Origin: Pseudomonas sp. ZH-FAD
GTDB lineage: Bacteria; Pseudomonadota; Gammaproteobacteria; Pseudomonadales; Pseudomonadaceae
NCBI RefSeq assembly: GCF_002803095.1
Contig: NZ_PGLR01000053.1
Coordinates: 1-36,059, forward strand
Reading direction: 5' to 3'
DNA: 36,059 nucleotides
Below are positions 1-9,014 of the stretch, piece after piece; within the stretch, counting starts at the first letter, position 1; each line of letters starts with the position of its first letter. Below the pieces are notes generated by a model that saw only the letters and a list, made by a program, of their open reading frames with translations, searched no databases and was not told the DNA's origin. Position numbers and translations under genes: made by a program.

Positions 1-52
1 CAGCTGCCTCTCGTTTGAACTCGGAGGAAAACGTACGTCGTTGTTTGCTCAT
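1..52 (-). CDS. IS3-family transposase OrfA, N-terminal fragment
   Basis: ATG at 52 to 50 on the minus strand opens a frame reading MSKQRRTFSSEFKREAA up to the window edge. This resembles the usual start of IS3-type OrfA helix-turn-helix proteins (S-[AS]-E-F-K-R-E-A), which bind the element's ends. A GAGAGGTG ribosome-binding site lies about 5 bases upstream. Only 17 residues are visible, so this is a partial gene cut by the window edge rather than a truncated one. Confidence 0.7.
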   Translation of the reverse strand, partial: MSKQRRTFSSEFKREAA

Positions 53-116
53 CGAACACCTCTCAATGGCGATGATTTTCGCCTAAATCGGTGTCCGGGA
101 TCAGTAGACCACTACA
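1..116 (-). mobile_element. Left-edge fragment of an IS3-family insertion sequence
   Basis: The first 116 bases look like the 5' end of an IS3-family element read on the minus strand. The outer end, at 116, begins TGTAGTGGTCTACTGATCCC, with the terminal TG typical of the family. An OrfA start codon follows about 65 bases further in. The element continues beyond the window, so its second end and target duplication are not visible. It stops only 14 bases from the guaD stop codon, so it may have separated guaD from its own terminator. The family call rests on the OrfA N-terminus and the TG end; the exact IS is unknown. Confidence 0.7.
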
Positions 117-130
117 CTCGCATCCTGCGC

Positions 131-1435
131 TTAGCGCTGGTGCACCGATACACCCGCGGCGAAGGTCTCTTTCACGGCGCGGTCATCGCCAAGCATGGTC
201 AGGGCGAACAGGCGTTCCTCCAAGCTCTTGGCCTGCTGCATGCGGTAGCTGATCAGCGGCGTGGCGTTGTAGTCCAGCACCAGGAAGTCGGCGTCCTTGC
301 CGGGCAGGAAGTTGCCCAGCTGGTCGTCCAGGTACAGCGCATTGGCGCCGCCCAGCGTGGCCAGGTAAAGCGACTTGAACGGGTCGAGCTTCTTGCCCTG
401 CAGTTGCATGATCTTGTACGCCTCGTTCAGCGATTGCAGCTGGCTGAAGCTGGTGCCGGCGCCGACGTCGGTACCCAGACCGACGCGCACCCCATGCGCC
501 TCCAGCTTGTTCAGGTCGAACAGGCCGCTGCCGAGGAACAGGTTGGAGGTCGGGCAGAAGGCCACCGCCGAGCCCGTTTCGGCGAGGCGCTTGCACTCGT
601 CGTCGCACAGGTGCACGCCATGGGCGAACACCGCGCGCGGGCCTATCAGCTTGTGGTGGTCATATACGTCCAGGTAGCCCTTGCGCTCGGGAAACAGTTC
701 CTTGACCCATTCGATTTCCTTGCGGTTCTCGGACAGGTGGGTGTGCATGTACAGGTCCGGGTACTCGCCCAGCAGCTTGCCGGCCAGTTCCAGTTGCTCC
801 GGCGTACTGGTCGGGGCGAAGCGTGGGGTGACCGAGTAGTGCAGGCGGCCCTTGCCGTGCCAGCGTTCGATCAGGGCCTTGCTCTCGGCATAGCCGCTTT
901 CTGCGGTGTCGGTCAGGTAGTCCGGGGCGTTGCGATCCATCAGCACCTTGCCGGCGATCATGCGCAGGTTGAGCTTGTCGGCCTGTTCGAAGAAGGCGTC
1001 CACCGACTGCGGGTGCACGGTACCAAACACCAGGGCGGTGGTGGTGCCGTTGCGCAGCAGTTCCTTGAGGAAGATCGCCGCCACGTCGCTAGCATGGGCC
1101 TTGTCTTCGAACTGCCGCTCGGTAGGGAAGGTGTAGGTGTTGAGCCAGTCCAGCAACTGCTCGCCGTAGGAGGTGATCATGCCGGTCTGCGGGTAGTGGA
1201 TATGGGTGTCGATGAAGCCGGGGGTGATCAGCGCGTCGCGGTAGTGCTGGACGTCGACGCCGGCCAGCTTCGGCAGCAGCTCGGCAGCCGCGCCAACCTG
1301 GGCGACCTTGCCATTTTCGATCAGCAGGATGCCGTCCTCGAAATACTCATAGGACTGCTCGACACCGACCACGGCCGGGTCGGCGAGGCTGTGCAGGATA
1401 GCGGCGCGGTAGGCTTTGCGGGTGTTACTCATCAT
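131..1435 (-). CDS. guaD: Guanine deaminase
   Basis: Zinc-dependent amidohydrolase that deaminates guanine to xanthine and ammonia in the cytoplasm, feeding xanthine dehydrogenase. The 434-residue product has the family hallmarks in order: PGFIDTHIHYPQ (residues 72-83) with the metal-binding HxH, HTHLSE (231-236), the AHGVHL stretch (271-276), and GTDVGAG (321-327) with the conserved Asp. Length is normal for bacterial GuaD. Two adjacent ATGs (1435 and 1432) follow a weak GAG site, so the start could be one codon shorter. It is the last gene of the xdhA-xdhB-xdhC-guaD series on this strand, but 236 bp with a large inverted repeat separate it from xdhC, so it may have its own promoter. The left-hand IS fragment lies just beyond its stop. 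Confidence 0.95.
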   Translation of the reverse strand: MMSNTRKAYRAAILHSLADPAVVGVEQSYEYFEDGILLIENGKVAQVGAAAELLPKLAGVDVQHYRDALITPGFIDTHIHYPQTGMITSYGEQLLDWLNTYTFPTERQFEDKAHASDVAAIFLKELLRNGTTTALVFGTVHPQSVDAFFEQADKLNLRMIAGKVLMDRNAPDYLTDTAESGYAESKALIERWHGKGRLHYSVTPRFAPTSTPEQLELAGKLLGEYPDLYMHTHLSENRKEIEWVKELFPERKGYLDVYDHHKLIGPRAVFAHGVHLCDDECKRLAETGSAVAFCPTSNLFLGSGLFDLNKLEAHGVRVGLGTDVGAGTSFSQLQSLNEAYKIMQLQGKKLDPFKSLYLATLGGANALYLDDQLGNFLPGKDADFLVLDYNATPLISYRMQQAKSLEERLFALTMLGDDRAVKETFAAGVSVHQR

Positions 1436-1492
1436 TCGGATCTCATGAGTTGATCAATACTGTTCGCTTAGTACTGGGCGAGCGCGGTCAGT

Positions 1493-1596
1493 CCCCTCGC
1501 CCCTCTGGGGAGAGGGCTAGGGAGAGGGGGAAACTGGCAGCCTCGCGGTGTTTTCGGCCCTCTCCCCCAACCCCTCTCCCATAAATGGGAGAGGGG
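1493..1596. repeat. Large inverted repeat of the CCCTCTCCC type between guaD and xdhC
   Basis: Two imperfect arms of about 39 bases (1493-1531 and 1558-1596) are rich in CCCTCTCCC/GGGAGAGGG blocks and face each other. Inside the right arm, 1571-1582 pairs perfectly with 1585-1596 (CCCCTCTCCCAT against its complement) across two bases, giving a strong hairpin. Such blocks are scattered through many proteobacterial intergenic regions. Transcription from xdhC would have to cross this structure to reach guaD, so it may attenuate read-through; that role is inference. Confidence 0.75.
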
Positions 1597-1671
1597 AGCA
1601 AAACGCATACGTCCTTAAGTGAAAGCATTGTGGCTAGGGTGCGCTGGACGCACCGAAAAATAGGGTATGGA

Positions 1672-2502
1672 TCAGGACCGGCGCGAGGCGGGCAACAGCT
1701 TGGCGACGCTGGATTCGCCTTTCTTCACGTCCTGACCGAAGCTGGCGTTATAGGTGGCGATCACTTCACCGGCGATGGACACGGCGATTTCCACTGGCAG
1801 CTTGCCCTTCACCTCGGGCAAACCCATGGGGCAGCGCATGCGCGCCATCAGGGTTTCTTCGAAGCCGCGTTCGCGCAGGCGATGCTCGAACTTGACGCGT
1901 TTGGTCTTCGAGCCGATCAGGCCGTAGTAGGCGAAGTCGCCGCGTTTGAGGATCGCCGCGGTCAGCTCCAGATCGAGCTGGTGGTTGTGGGTCATGACGA
2001 TGTAGTAGCTGCCGGGCGGCATGTTCTCCACCTCGTCGACCACTTCGTCACCCACGATCTTCTCCACGCCGGCGGGGATGTGCTCGGGAAATTCATTCTC
2101 CCGCGAGTCGATCCAGCGCACCTTGCACGGCAGACTGGCGAGTAGCGGCACCAGTGCGCGACCGACATGGCCGGCGCCAAACACGGCGATCTGCGCCTGT
2201 GGTTGACCCATGGGCTCGAACAGCAGCACGGTGGCGCCGCCGCAGCACTGGCCCAGGCTGGCGCCGAGGGAGAAGCGCTCCAGGCGCGTGTCCTGGCTGC
2301 GGCTGGCGAGCATTTCGCGGGCCATTTCCATGGCCTTGTACTCCAGATGACCGCCGCCGATGGTCTCGAAGATGCGCTCGGCGGTGACCACCATCTTCGA
2401 GCCGGCATTACGCGGGGTCGAGCCGCGCTCTTCGATGATGGTCACCAGCACGCAGGCTTCACCTTTTTGCTGCAGCTCGGCGAGGGCACTGATCCAGCTC
2501 AT
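1672..2502 (-). CDS. xdhC: Xanthine dehydrogenase accessory protein XdhC
   Basis: XdhC binds molybdenum cofactor, promotes its sulfuration and hands it to the XdhB subunit; it is not part of the mature enzyme. The 276-residue protein starts with the XdhC/CoxI domain: GSTPRNAGSKM at 27-37 and the conserved SLGQCCGG with Cys86-Cys87. It ends with a Rossmann-type domain that opens with VFGAGHVG (107-114). Length is normal. It lies downstream of xdhB on the same strand after 232 bp that hold a REP palindrome. The ATG at 2502 is the only good start near the domain. No key residue appears missing. Confidence 0.95.
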   Translation of the reverse strand: MSWISALAELQQKGEACVLVTIIEERGSTPRNAGSKMVVTAERIFETIGGGHLEYKAMEMAREMLASRSQDTRLERFSLGASLGQCCGGATVLLFEPMGQPQAQIAVFGAGHVGRALVPLLASLPCKVRWIDSRENEFPEHIPAGVEKIVGDEVVDEVENMPPGSYYIVMTHNHQLDLELTAAILKRGDFAYYGLIGSKTKRVKFEHRLRERGFEETLMARMRCPMGLPEVKGKLPVEIAVSIAGEVIATYNASFGQDVKKGESSVAKLLPASRRS

Positions 2503-2665
2503 TTGCTCAGCCTCCAGGAAGGCGTGGTCTGTCCCGGGCGCGGCAGGCGCCAGTTGCTCGGCGACGGATCGAGAATCGGCTCCGGCGCCGGGCGAGCAGG
2601 GCGGTTATTCGGTTCGGTGTGTTTTGTCATTGTTGTACACCCATTCATCATTCGTTCGCAGTCTG

Positions 2666-2710
2666 TGGGAGGCGCTTCAGCGGCGACAGTCGCGGCTAAA
2701 GCCCCTCCCA
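2666..2710. repeat. REP-type palindrome between xdhB and xdhC
   Basis: Arms 2666-2686 and 2690-2710 pair at 18 of 21 positions around a 3-base loop. The core, TGGGAGGGGCTTTAGCCGCG on the minus strand, is typical of Pseudomonas REP elements. A hairpin here could stabilise the xdhA-xdhB mRNA 3' end or reduce transcription into xdhC; this is inferred from position only. Confidence 0.85.
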
Positions 2711-2734
2711 CGGCAGCCTGAGGCTGTATCGGCG

Positions 2735-5131
2735 TCAGGCAGGTTCGACCTCGGCAGCGTTGGCAGCCTTGGCCGTGGCCTTCAGTTTGCGCATCTGCTC
2801 CACGCCCCAGAGCACGCGCTCAGGCGTGGCCGGGGCGTCGATCTGCGGTTGCACCTTGTAGTCGGCCAGGCTGGCCACGGCGTCCTTCAGCGCACACCAG
2901 GCGGCGATGCCGAGCATGAACGGCGGCTCGCCCACGGCCTTGGAGTGGAACACGGTGTCTTCCGGGTTCTTGCGGTTTTCCACCAGCTTCACGCGCAGGT
3001 CGATGGGCATGTCGGCGATGGCCGGGATCTTGTAGCTGGCCGGGCCGTTGGTCATCAGCTTGCCCTTGGCGTTCCACACCAGCTCTTCCATGGTCAGCCA
3101 GCCCATGCCCTGAACGAAGGCGCCTTCGACCTGGCCGATGTCGATCGCCGGGTTCAGCGAGTCGCCGACGTCATGCAGGATGTCGCCACGCAGCATGCGG
3201 TATTCGCCGGTCAGGGTGTCGACCAGCACTTCCACGCAGGCCACGCCGTAGGCGTAGTAGTAGAAGGGACGGCCAGCCGCCTTGTCGCGGTCGTAGTAAA
3301 TCTTCGGCGTGCGGTAGAAGCCGGTCGACGACAGCGAGACCTGGCCGAAGTAGGCCTTCTGGATCATCTCCTCGAAAGACAGGAAGTGATCGCGCACGCG
3401 TACCTGGCCGTTGCGGAATTCCACGTCTTCCGGGGTGACCTTGTACTCGCGCACTAGGAAGTCCACCAGGCGCTGCTTGATGGTCTCGGCCGCGTTCTTC
3501 GCCGCCATGCCGTTGAGGTCGGCGCCGCTGGAGGCCGCGGTGGGCGAGGTATTGGGCACCTTGTCGGTGTTGGTGGCGGTGATCTGGATGCGCTCGATAT
3601 CGACCTGGAACACTTCGGCGACGACCTGCGCGACCTTGGTGTTGAGGCCCTGGCCCATCTCGGTGCCGCCATGGTTGAGGTGGATCGAACCGTCGGTGTA
3701 GATGTGGATCAGCGCGCCGGCCTGGTTGAGGAAGGTGGCGGTGAAGCTGATGCCGAATTTCACCGGGGTCATGGCCAGGCCTTTCTTCAATACCGGGCTC
3801 TTGGCATTGAAGGCGCGGATTTCCTCGCGACGCTTGGCATACTCGCAGCTCTGCTCCAGCTCGGCGGTCATTTCGTGAATGACGTTGTGCTCGACCGTCT
3901 GGTGGTAGTGGGTGACGTTTCGCTCGGTCTTGCCGTAGTAGTTGAGCTTGCGCACTTCCAGCGGGTCCTTGCCAAGGCTGCGCGCGACGGCGTCCATCAC
4001 TTCCTCGATGGCGACCATGCCCTGCGGGCCGCCGAAGCCGCGGTAGGCGGTGTTCGACGCGGTGTTGGTCTTGCAGCGATGACCGTTGATGGTCGCGTTG
4101 CCGAGGAAGTAGGCGTTGTCCGAGTGGAACATGGCGCGGTCGACGATGGAGCCGGACAGGTCCGGCGAGTAGCCGCAGTTGCCGGCCAGGTCCATCTCGA
4201 TGCCGTGCAGCAGGCCGTCGTCATCGAAGCCGACGTCGTACTCGACGTAGAAGGGGTGACGCTTGCCGGTCATGCTCATGTCTTCCATGCGCGGCAGACG
4301 CATCTTGGTCGGCCGGCCGGTCAGGTGGGCGATGACTGCGCACAGGCACGCCGGGCCGGCGGCCTGGGTTTCCTTGCCGCCGAAACCGCCGCCCATGCGG
4401 CGCATGTCGATGACGATCTTGTTCATCGGCACGCCGAGCACTTCGGCCACCAGCTTCTGCACCTCGGTGGGGTTCTGCGTCGAGGTGTAGACCAGCATGC
4501 CGCCGTCTTCGGTGGGCATCACCGAGGAAATCTGGGTTTCCAGGTAGAAGTGCTCCTGGCCGCCGATATGCAGGGTGCCCTGCAGGCGACGCGGGGCGCT
4601 GGCGAGTTTGCTGGCCGAGTCGCCGATGCGGTGGGTGTGGCTGGCGAGCACGAAATGCTTTTTGCGGTAGGCCTCGACCACGTCGAGCACCGGCTCCAGG
4701 TCTTCGTATTCGACGATCGCGGCCATGGCCGCCTTGCGTGCGGTCTCCAGGCTGTCGGCGGCCACCGCCAGCACCACCTGGCCAACGTACTCCACCTTGC
4801 CGTCGGCCAGCAGCGGGTCGCCGGCGACCACCGGGCCGATGTCCAGCTGGCCAGGTACGTCATCCTTGGTGATGGCGATGGCCACGCCCGGAAACTCGTA
4901 GCAGGGGCGGGTGTCGATGCGCAGGATGCGCGCATGGGCGCGATCCGACTGACGCGCATAGACGTGCAACTGGTTGGGGAATTCCAGGCGGTCGTCGACA
5001 TAGACCGCCTCGCCGGTGACATGCTTGTCCGCGCTCTCGTGCTTGACGCTGCGGCCGACGCCGCTGGTCATGCCGGCGCGGAATAGGGCGGCCAGCTCTT
5101 CCTGGGATTTGTGTTCGATATGACTGGACAT
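2735..5131 (-). CDS. xdhB: Xanthine dehydrogenase, molybdenum-binding subunit XdhB
   Basis: Large subunit that oxidises hypoxanthine and xanthine to uric acid at the molybdenum centre and passes electrons to XdhA. From the ATG at 5131 it is 798 residues, normal for bacterial XdhB. Visible landmarks are the N-terminal a/b hammerhead domain, GGGFGGKE (247-254), YRGFGGPQG near 363, and the C-terminal VGEPPFMLG, whose Glu735 matches the catalytic base of the family. I chose ATG 5131 because GGAGACGAAG gives a well-spaced ribosome-binding site; an upstream in-frame TTG at 5143 overlaps that site and is unlikely. XdhA ends 27 bp upstream, so the two subunit genes are cotranscribed. Confidence 0.97.
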   Translation of the reverse strand: MSSHIEHKSQEELAALFRAGMTSGVGRSVKHESADKHVTGEAVYVDDRLEFPNQLHVYARQSDRAHARILRIDTRPCYEFPGVAIAITKDDVPGQLDIGPVVAGDPLLADGKVEYVGQVVLAVAADSLETARKAAMAAIVEYEDLEPVLDVVEAYRKKHFVLASHTHRIGDSASKLASAPRRLQGTLHIGGQEHFYLETQISSVMPTEDGGMLVYTSTQNPTEVQKLVAEVLGVPMNKIVIDMRRMGGGFGGKETQAAGPACLCAVIAHLTGRPTKMRLPRMEDMSMTGKRHPFYVEYDVGFDDDGLLHGIEMDLAGNCGYSPDLSGSIVDRAMFHSDNAYFLGNATINGHRCKTNTASNTAYRGFGGPQGMVAIEEVMDAVARSLGKDPLEVRKLNYYGKTERNVTHYHQTVEHNVIHEMTAELEQSCEYAKRREEIRAFNAKSPVLKKGLAMTPVKFGISFTATFLNQAGALIHIYTDGSIHLNHGGTEMGQGLNTKVAQVVAEVFQVDIERIQITATNTDKVPNTSPTAASSGADLNGMAAKNAAETIKQRLVDFLVREYKVTPEDVEFRNGQVRVRDHFLSFEEMIQKAYFGQVSLSSTGFYRTPKIYYDRDKAAGRPFYYYAYGVACVEVLVDTLTGEYRMLRGDILHDVGDSLNPAIDIGQVEGAFVQGMGWLTMEELVWNAKGKLMTNGPASYKIPAIADMPIDLRVKLVENRKNPEDTVFHSKAVGEPPFMLGIAAWCALKDAVASLADYKVQPQIDAPATPERVLWGVEQMRKLKATAKAANAAEVEPA

Positions 5132-5158
5132 CTTCGTCTCCAAAAAAATGCTGCGCGC

Positions 5159-6598
<1,440 letters not shown>

Positions 6599-6691
6599 GG
6601 ACGACCTCCAGGCACTTTATTGTTATGAATCGTTTGGCTCGCCGGGTATGTGCACGCGTTGCAAAGCCCTGGCGTGATTGGCCATGGAGGC

Positions 6692-6720
6692 AATCTAGAG
6701 TTTTCTGACTTTTGGGTCAA
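6692..6720 (-). promoter_or_regulatory. Sigma-70 promoter of the xdhABC operon
   Basis: On the minus strand, TTGACC (6720-6715) and TAGATT (6697-6692) are separated by exactly 17 bases. They match the sigma-70 boxes at five and four of six positions. Transcription would begin near 6685, leaving a leader of about 87 bases before the TTG start of xdhA. The -35 box is one arm of the adjacent palindrome. Confidence 0.6.
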
Positions 6721-6743
6721 CAAATATTTGACCTCGTGGTCAG
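6705..6743. promoter_or_regulatory. Nested palindromic operator over the xdhA -35 box
   Basis: CTGAC (6705-6709), GGTCAA (6715-6720), TTGACC (6728-6733) and GTCAG (6739-6743) form two nested perfect inverted repeats. They share a centre at 6724, with equal 5-base spacers on both sides. The inner arm is the -35 box of the xdhA promoter, so a dimeric or tetrameric repressor bound here would block RNA polymerase. The regulator is not recognisable from this window. Confidence 0.55.
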
Positions 6744-6927
6744 CTGCTTGTCATGCGTTTCGGTTATGAGCGCGGCGGGCGGGATTCATGGTCTGAGAGT
6801 AGCGGTTTTCGTGCCAGCGAAGGCTCTGCTGCGGGACTTTCGTAGGGGGCGCTGGGCCGCTTGGGTCGTGCGCCCCAGCCAGCCGATGTCGGAATGGTGG
6901 GCGCATGGCGCACCCTAGGTGACAAAC
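6744..6927. other. Intergenic remainder between xdhA promoter and alkB2 terminator
   Basis: No convincing gene is visible on either strand here. The stretch holds a weak, decayed version of the GTAGGG/CGCACC palindromes seen elsewhere: CGTAGGGGGCGC near 6842 and GGCGCACCCTAGG near 6908. Otherwise I see nothing that can be assigned. Confidence 0.5.
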
Positions 6928-6957
6928 GAAACCCCGGAAGCCTGCGCTGCCGGGGTT
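6928..6957 (-). terminator. Rho-independent terminator of alkB2
   Basis: Read on the minus strand, an 8-bp perfect stem AACCCCGG/CCGGGGTT (6950-6957 with 6930-6937) closes a 12-base loop. It is followed by TTTCGTTTG. It lies about 25 bases past the alkB2 stop and would isolate alkB2 from the xdh operon. Confidence 0.7.
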
Positions 6958-6982
6958 GATCGGGTGTGCTCGAGCAGGGTGC

Positions 6983-8116
6983 TCAGGTCGGCTGCGACTC
7001 ACTCAGTTGGTGCTCTTCGCCGGTGTAGTAGGCGCGCACCTTGGGGTCCATCACCGCGCGCCATAGCGGCGGGAACACTGCGAGCACGATCATTCCGGCA
7101 TAGCCATTGGGCAATTGCGGGCTGTCGTCGAAATGGCGCAGCACCTGATAGCGGCGTTTGGCATAGGCGTGGTGGTCGGAATGGCGCTGCAGGTGGAAGA
7201 GAAACAGGTTGGTCAGCAGGAAGTTGCTGTTCCAGGAGTGGTGCGCATTGGTGCGCTCGTAGCGGCCGTTGTCCAGTTTGCGCCGGTGCAGGCCGTAGTG
7301 TTCGACGTAGTTGACGATCTCCAGCAGGGTAAAGGCGATAAACGCCTGGCCGAGAAAGAACAGCGCACCGAGCCAGCCGAAGGCGACGGTGAAGCCGAGT
7401 AGCATGAGCGCACTGATGGCGTACCACCAGATCAGCTCGTTGCGCCAATGCAGGGCCGGTAAGCCTCGCCGCTTGAGACGCTCGGCTTCCAGCTTCCAGG
7501 CGTTGAGGAAGTTGTGCTTGTAGGCATGCGGCAGAAAGGCGTACAGGCTCTGGCCGAAGCGTGAGGAGGAGGCATCTTCGGGCGTCGATACATGCACGTG
7601 ATGGCCGCGCACATGTTCGACCTTGAAGCCGGCGTAGCACACTGCCGCCAGCAGCAGGCCGCCGGCGTTCTGCTCCAGTGTCGGGTCCTTGTGTATCAGC
7701 TCGTGCGACACGGTGATGCCGATGGCGCCCATCACCGTGCCGACCGACAGCATCCAGCCGAGCTGGCCGACCCAGCTCCAGCCCTCGTAACTGGCGAATA
7801 TCCAGGCACTCCACACCAGCATCGCCAGCAGCAGCGGCACCGTGGCCAGGCTCAGCAGTCGGTAGTAGCCCTGGGCTTCGAGGGCCGGCACTTCGTCGCG
7901 CTCATCCGGGTTGGCCGGGTCGCGACCGACAATGAAGTCCAGCAAGGGAATCACACCGAACACCACGCTGATCACCAGCCAGGGCCAGGCGTCGGGATGA
8001 GCGCTGCCCTGTGACCAGTAATAGCTCAGGGGGATGCCCAGTACCGGGATCAGCCAGATCCAGTAGCCGACCTTCTTCAGGGCGAGCATCCAGCGCGACG
8101 GCAGGCGTTCGAGCAT
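6983..8116 (-). CDS. alkB2: Alkane 1-monooxygenase, AlkB2 type
   Basis: Integral-membrane di-iron enzyme that hydroxylates the terminal carbon of medium to long n-alkanes, with electrons from rubredoxin. The 377-residue protein has several hydrophobic segments (about 19-34, 45-63, 88-108, 121-136, 230-262). It has all the family His boxes: HELIH (138-142), HVRGHH (168-173), NYVEHYGL (269-276) and HSDHH (312-316). The start at 8116 has TTGGAG six bases upstream; the open frame extends 81 codons further but without family-like sequence. No rubredoxin gene is nearby. Length and neighbours match alkB2 of P. aeruginosa (from memory). It is divergent from the GntR regulator at 8349, its probable local regulator. 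Confidence 0.93.
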   Translation of the reverse strand: MLERLPSRWMLALKKVGYWIWLIPVLGIPLSYYWSQGSAHPDAWPWLVISVVFGVIPLLDFIVGRDPANPDERDEVPALEAQGYYRLLSLATVPLLLAMLVWSAWIFASYEGWSWVGQLGWMLSVGTVMGAIGITVSHELIHKDPTLEQNAGGLLLAAVCYAGFKVEHVRGHHVHVSTPEDASSSRFGQSLYAFLPHAYKHNFLNAWKLEAERLKRRGLPALHWRNELIWWYAISALMLLGFTVAFGWLGALFFLGQAFIAFTLLEIVNYVEHYGLHRRKLDNGRYERTNAHHSWNSNFLLTNLFLFHLQRHSDHHAYAKRRYQVLRHFDDSPQLPNGYAGMIVLAVFPPLWRAVMDPKVRAYYTGEEHQLSESQPT

Positions 8117-8154
8117 CGGATTCTCCAAGTCATTATTGTTCTGGGTTTTACCTC

Positions 8155-8171
8155 GGATTGTAGGACAATCC
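8155..8171. promoter_or_regulatory. Perfect 17-bp palindrome in the alkB2 promoter, probable GntR/FadR-type operator
   Basis: GGATTGTAGGACAATCC is a perfect 7-3-7 inverted repeat. Its core TTGTAGGACAA fits the TNGTNNNACNA pattern known for FadR-subfamily GntR regulators. On the minus strand it contains TACAAT, a good -10 box 40 bases upstream of the alkB2 start; the matching -35 (CTGGCC at 17 bases) is weak. The regulator encoded at 8349 is the obvious candidate to bind here. The site match is seen; the pairing is inferred. Confidence 0.55.
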
Positions 8172-8231
8172 ATTTTCGTGGCCAGACTTCCACGGCCAAC
8201 CTTTAGAACGGAAAGTGCCTCGCGGGGACGC

Positions 8232-8259
8232 TTGGCGGGGTAACACCCTGTGTTACACT
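8232..8259 (+). promoter_or_regulatory. Promoter of the GntR regulator with internal 17-bp palindrome
   Basis: TTGGCG (8232-8237) and TACACT (8254-8259), 16 bases apart, form a moderate sigma-70 promoter for the gene at 8349. Between and overlapping the boxes lies GTAACACCCTGTGTTAC (8240-8256), a perfect 7-3-7 inverted repeat. This is the layout of a repressor site. Its sequence differs from the palindrome at 8155, so it may bind another regulator. Confidence 0.45.
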
Positions 8260-8348
8260 CGCCGCCAGATTTTCTTGCTCCCGCCCAGCCGTGGCGGGGC
8301 TCCCAGACTCGACCGCCTGCCCCTGGATCGACGCAAATAAGGAATGTC

Positions 8349-9008
8349 ATGACGTTCAAGGCCCCGGACAGCCTCGCCGAGCAAATTGCCCATTACCTGG
8401 CCGAACGCATCATTCGCGGTGAGCTCAAGGAACGTGAGCGCATTCAGGAGCAGAAGGTTACCCAGGCCCTCAATGTCAGCCGTGGTTCGGTGCGCGAAGC
8501 GCTGCTGATTCTCGAACGTCGCCACCTGATCGTGATCCTGCCGCGCCGAGGCGCCCAGGTCAGCGAACTGACCCCGCATCACGTCACCAGCCTCTACGCA
8601 CTGAGCATCGAGCTCTACATCATGCTGGCGCGCGCAGTGATCGAGCGCTGGAAGGTGGAGACCGACCTGGCGCCCTTCATCGATATCCAGCAGCGCCTGC
8701 TGGCCAGTCTGGAGCGTGGCGATATCGGCGCCTTCGTCGAGAACAGCTTCGACGTGATGCGTGCGGCCTTTCCCTTCGCCGACAACCCATACCTGCAGGA
8801 AACCCTGGAGAATCTGCTGCCGGCCATCAGTCGCACCTACCACCTGGCGCTGGAGCGGCGCAAAGGCGAGATGGGCCAGTTCATGGGCACCTTCGCCAGC
8901 CTGCTGCAGGCGATCATCGCCCGTGACAACGAGCGTGCCCGCGAAGTGCTGCAAGCCTACGGTCAGCACAACTGCCAGCTGGTGCTGGCAACCCTGGCCG
9001 AGCGCTAA
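8349..9008 (+). CDS. GntR-family transcriptional regulator (FadR/FCD subfamily)
   Basis: A 219-residue DNA-binding regulator. The N-terminal winged helix-turn-helix (about 8-75) includes LNVSRGSVREALLILE (41-56), the typical GntR recognition region. Residues about 80-215 form an all-helical FCD ligand-binding domain. Start ATG 8349 has AAGGAA eight bases upstream; the longer open frame upstream overlaps the promoter palindrome and is not coding-like. It is divergent from alkB2, and its two flanking palindromes suggest control of alkB2, of itself, or both. The effector is unknown; a fatty acid or fatty acyl derivative is a reasonable guess from the AlkB link. smc begins only 6 bp after its stop, so the two are probably cotranscribed. 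Confidence 0.92.
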   Translation: MTFKAPDSLAEQIAHYLAERIIRGELKERERIQEQKVTQALNVSRGSVREALLILERRHLIVILPRRGAQVSELTPHHVTSLYALSIELYIMLARAVIERWKVETDLAPFIDIQQRLLASLERGDIGAFVENSFDVMRAAFPFADNPYLQETLENLLPAISRTYHLALERRKGEMGQFMGTFASLLQAIIARDNERAREVLQAYGQHNCQLVLATLAER

Positions 9009-9014
9009 GCCCAG

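Noticed and set aside
1493..1596. CRISPR-like repetition of CCCTCTCCC blocks
   Set aside because: The blocks are inverted, not regularly spaced direct repeats, and there are no spacers or cas genes.
2499..2711. A 70-codon minus-strand frame overlapping the xdhC start by a few bases
   Set aside because: It begins inside the REP palindrome, is low-complexity (Pro/Arg), and its internal ATGs (2651, 2630) lack good ribosome-binding sites. A short leader peptide from 2630 cannot be ruled out.
5132..5143. TTG at 5143 as the xdhB start, four codons upstream
   Set aside because: It would overlap the GGAG ribosome-binding site of the ATG at 5131, which gives the standard XdhB N-terminus.
6744..6927. 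Possible further copy of the GTAGGG palindrome near 6842-6916
   Set aside because: The arms are too decayed to pair well, so I list it only as a note in the gap description.
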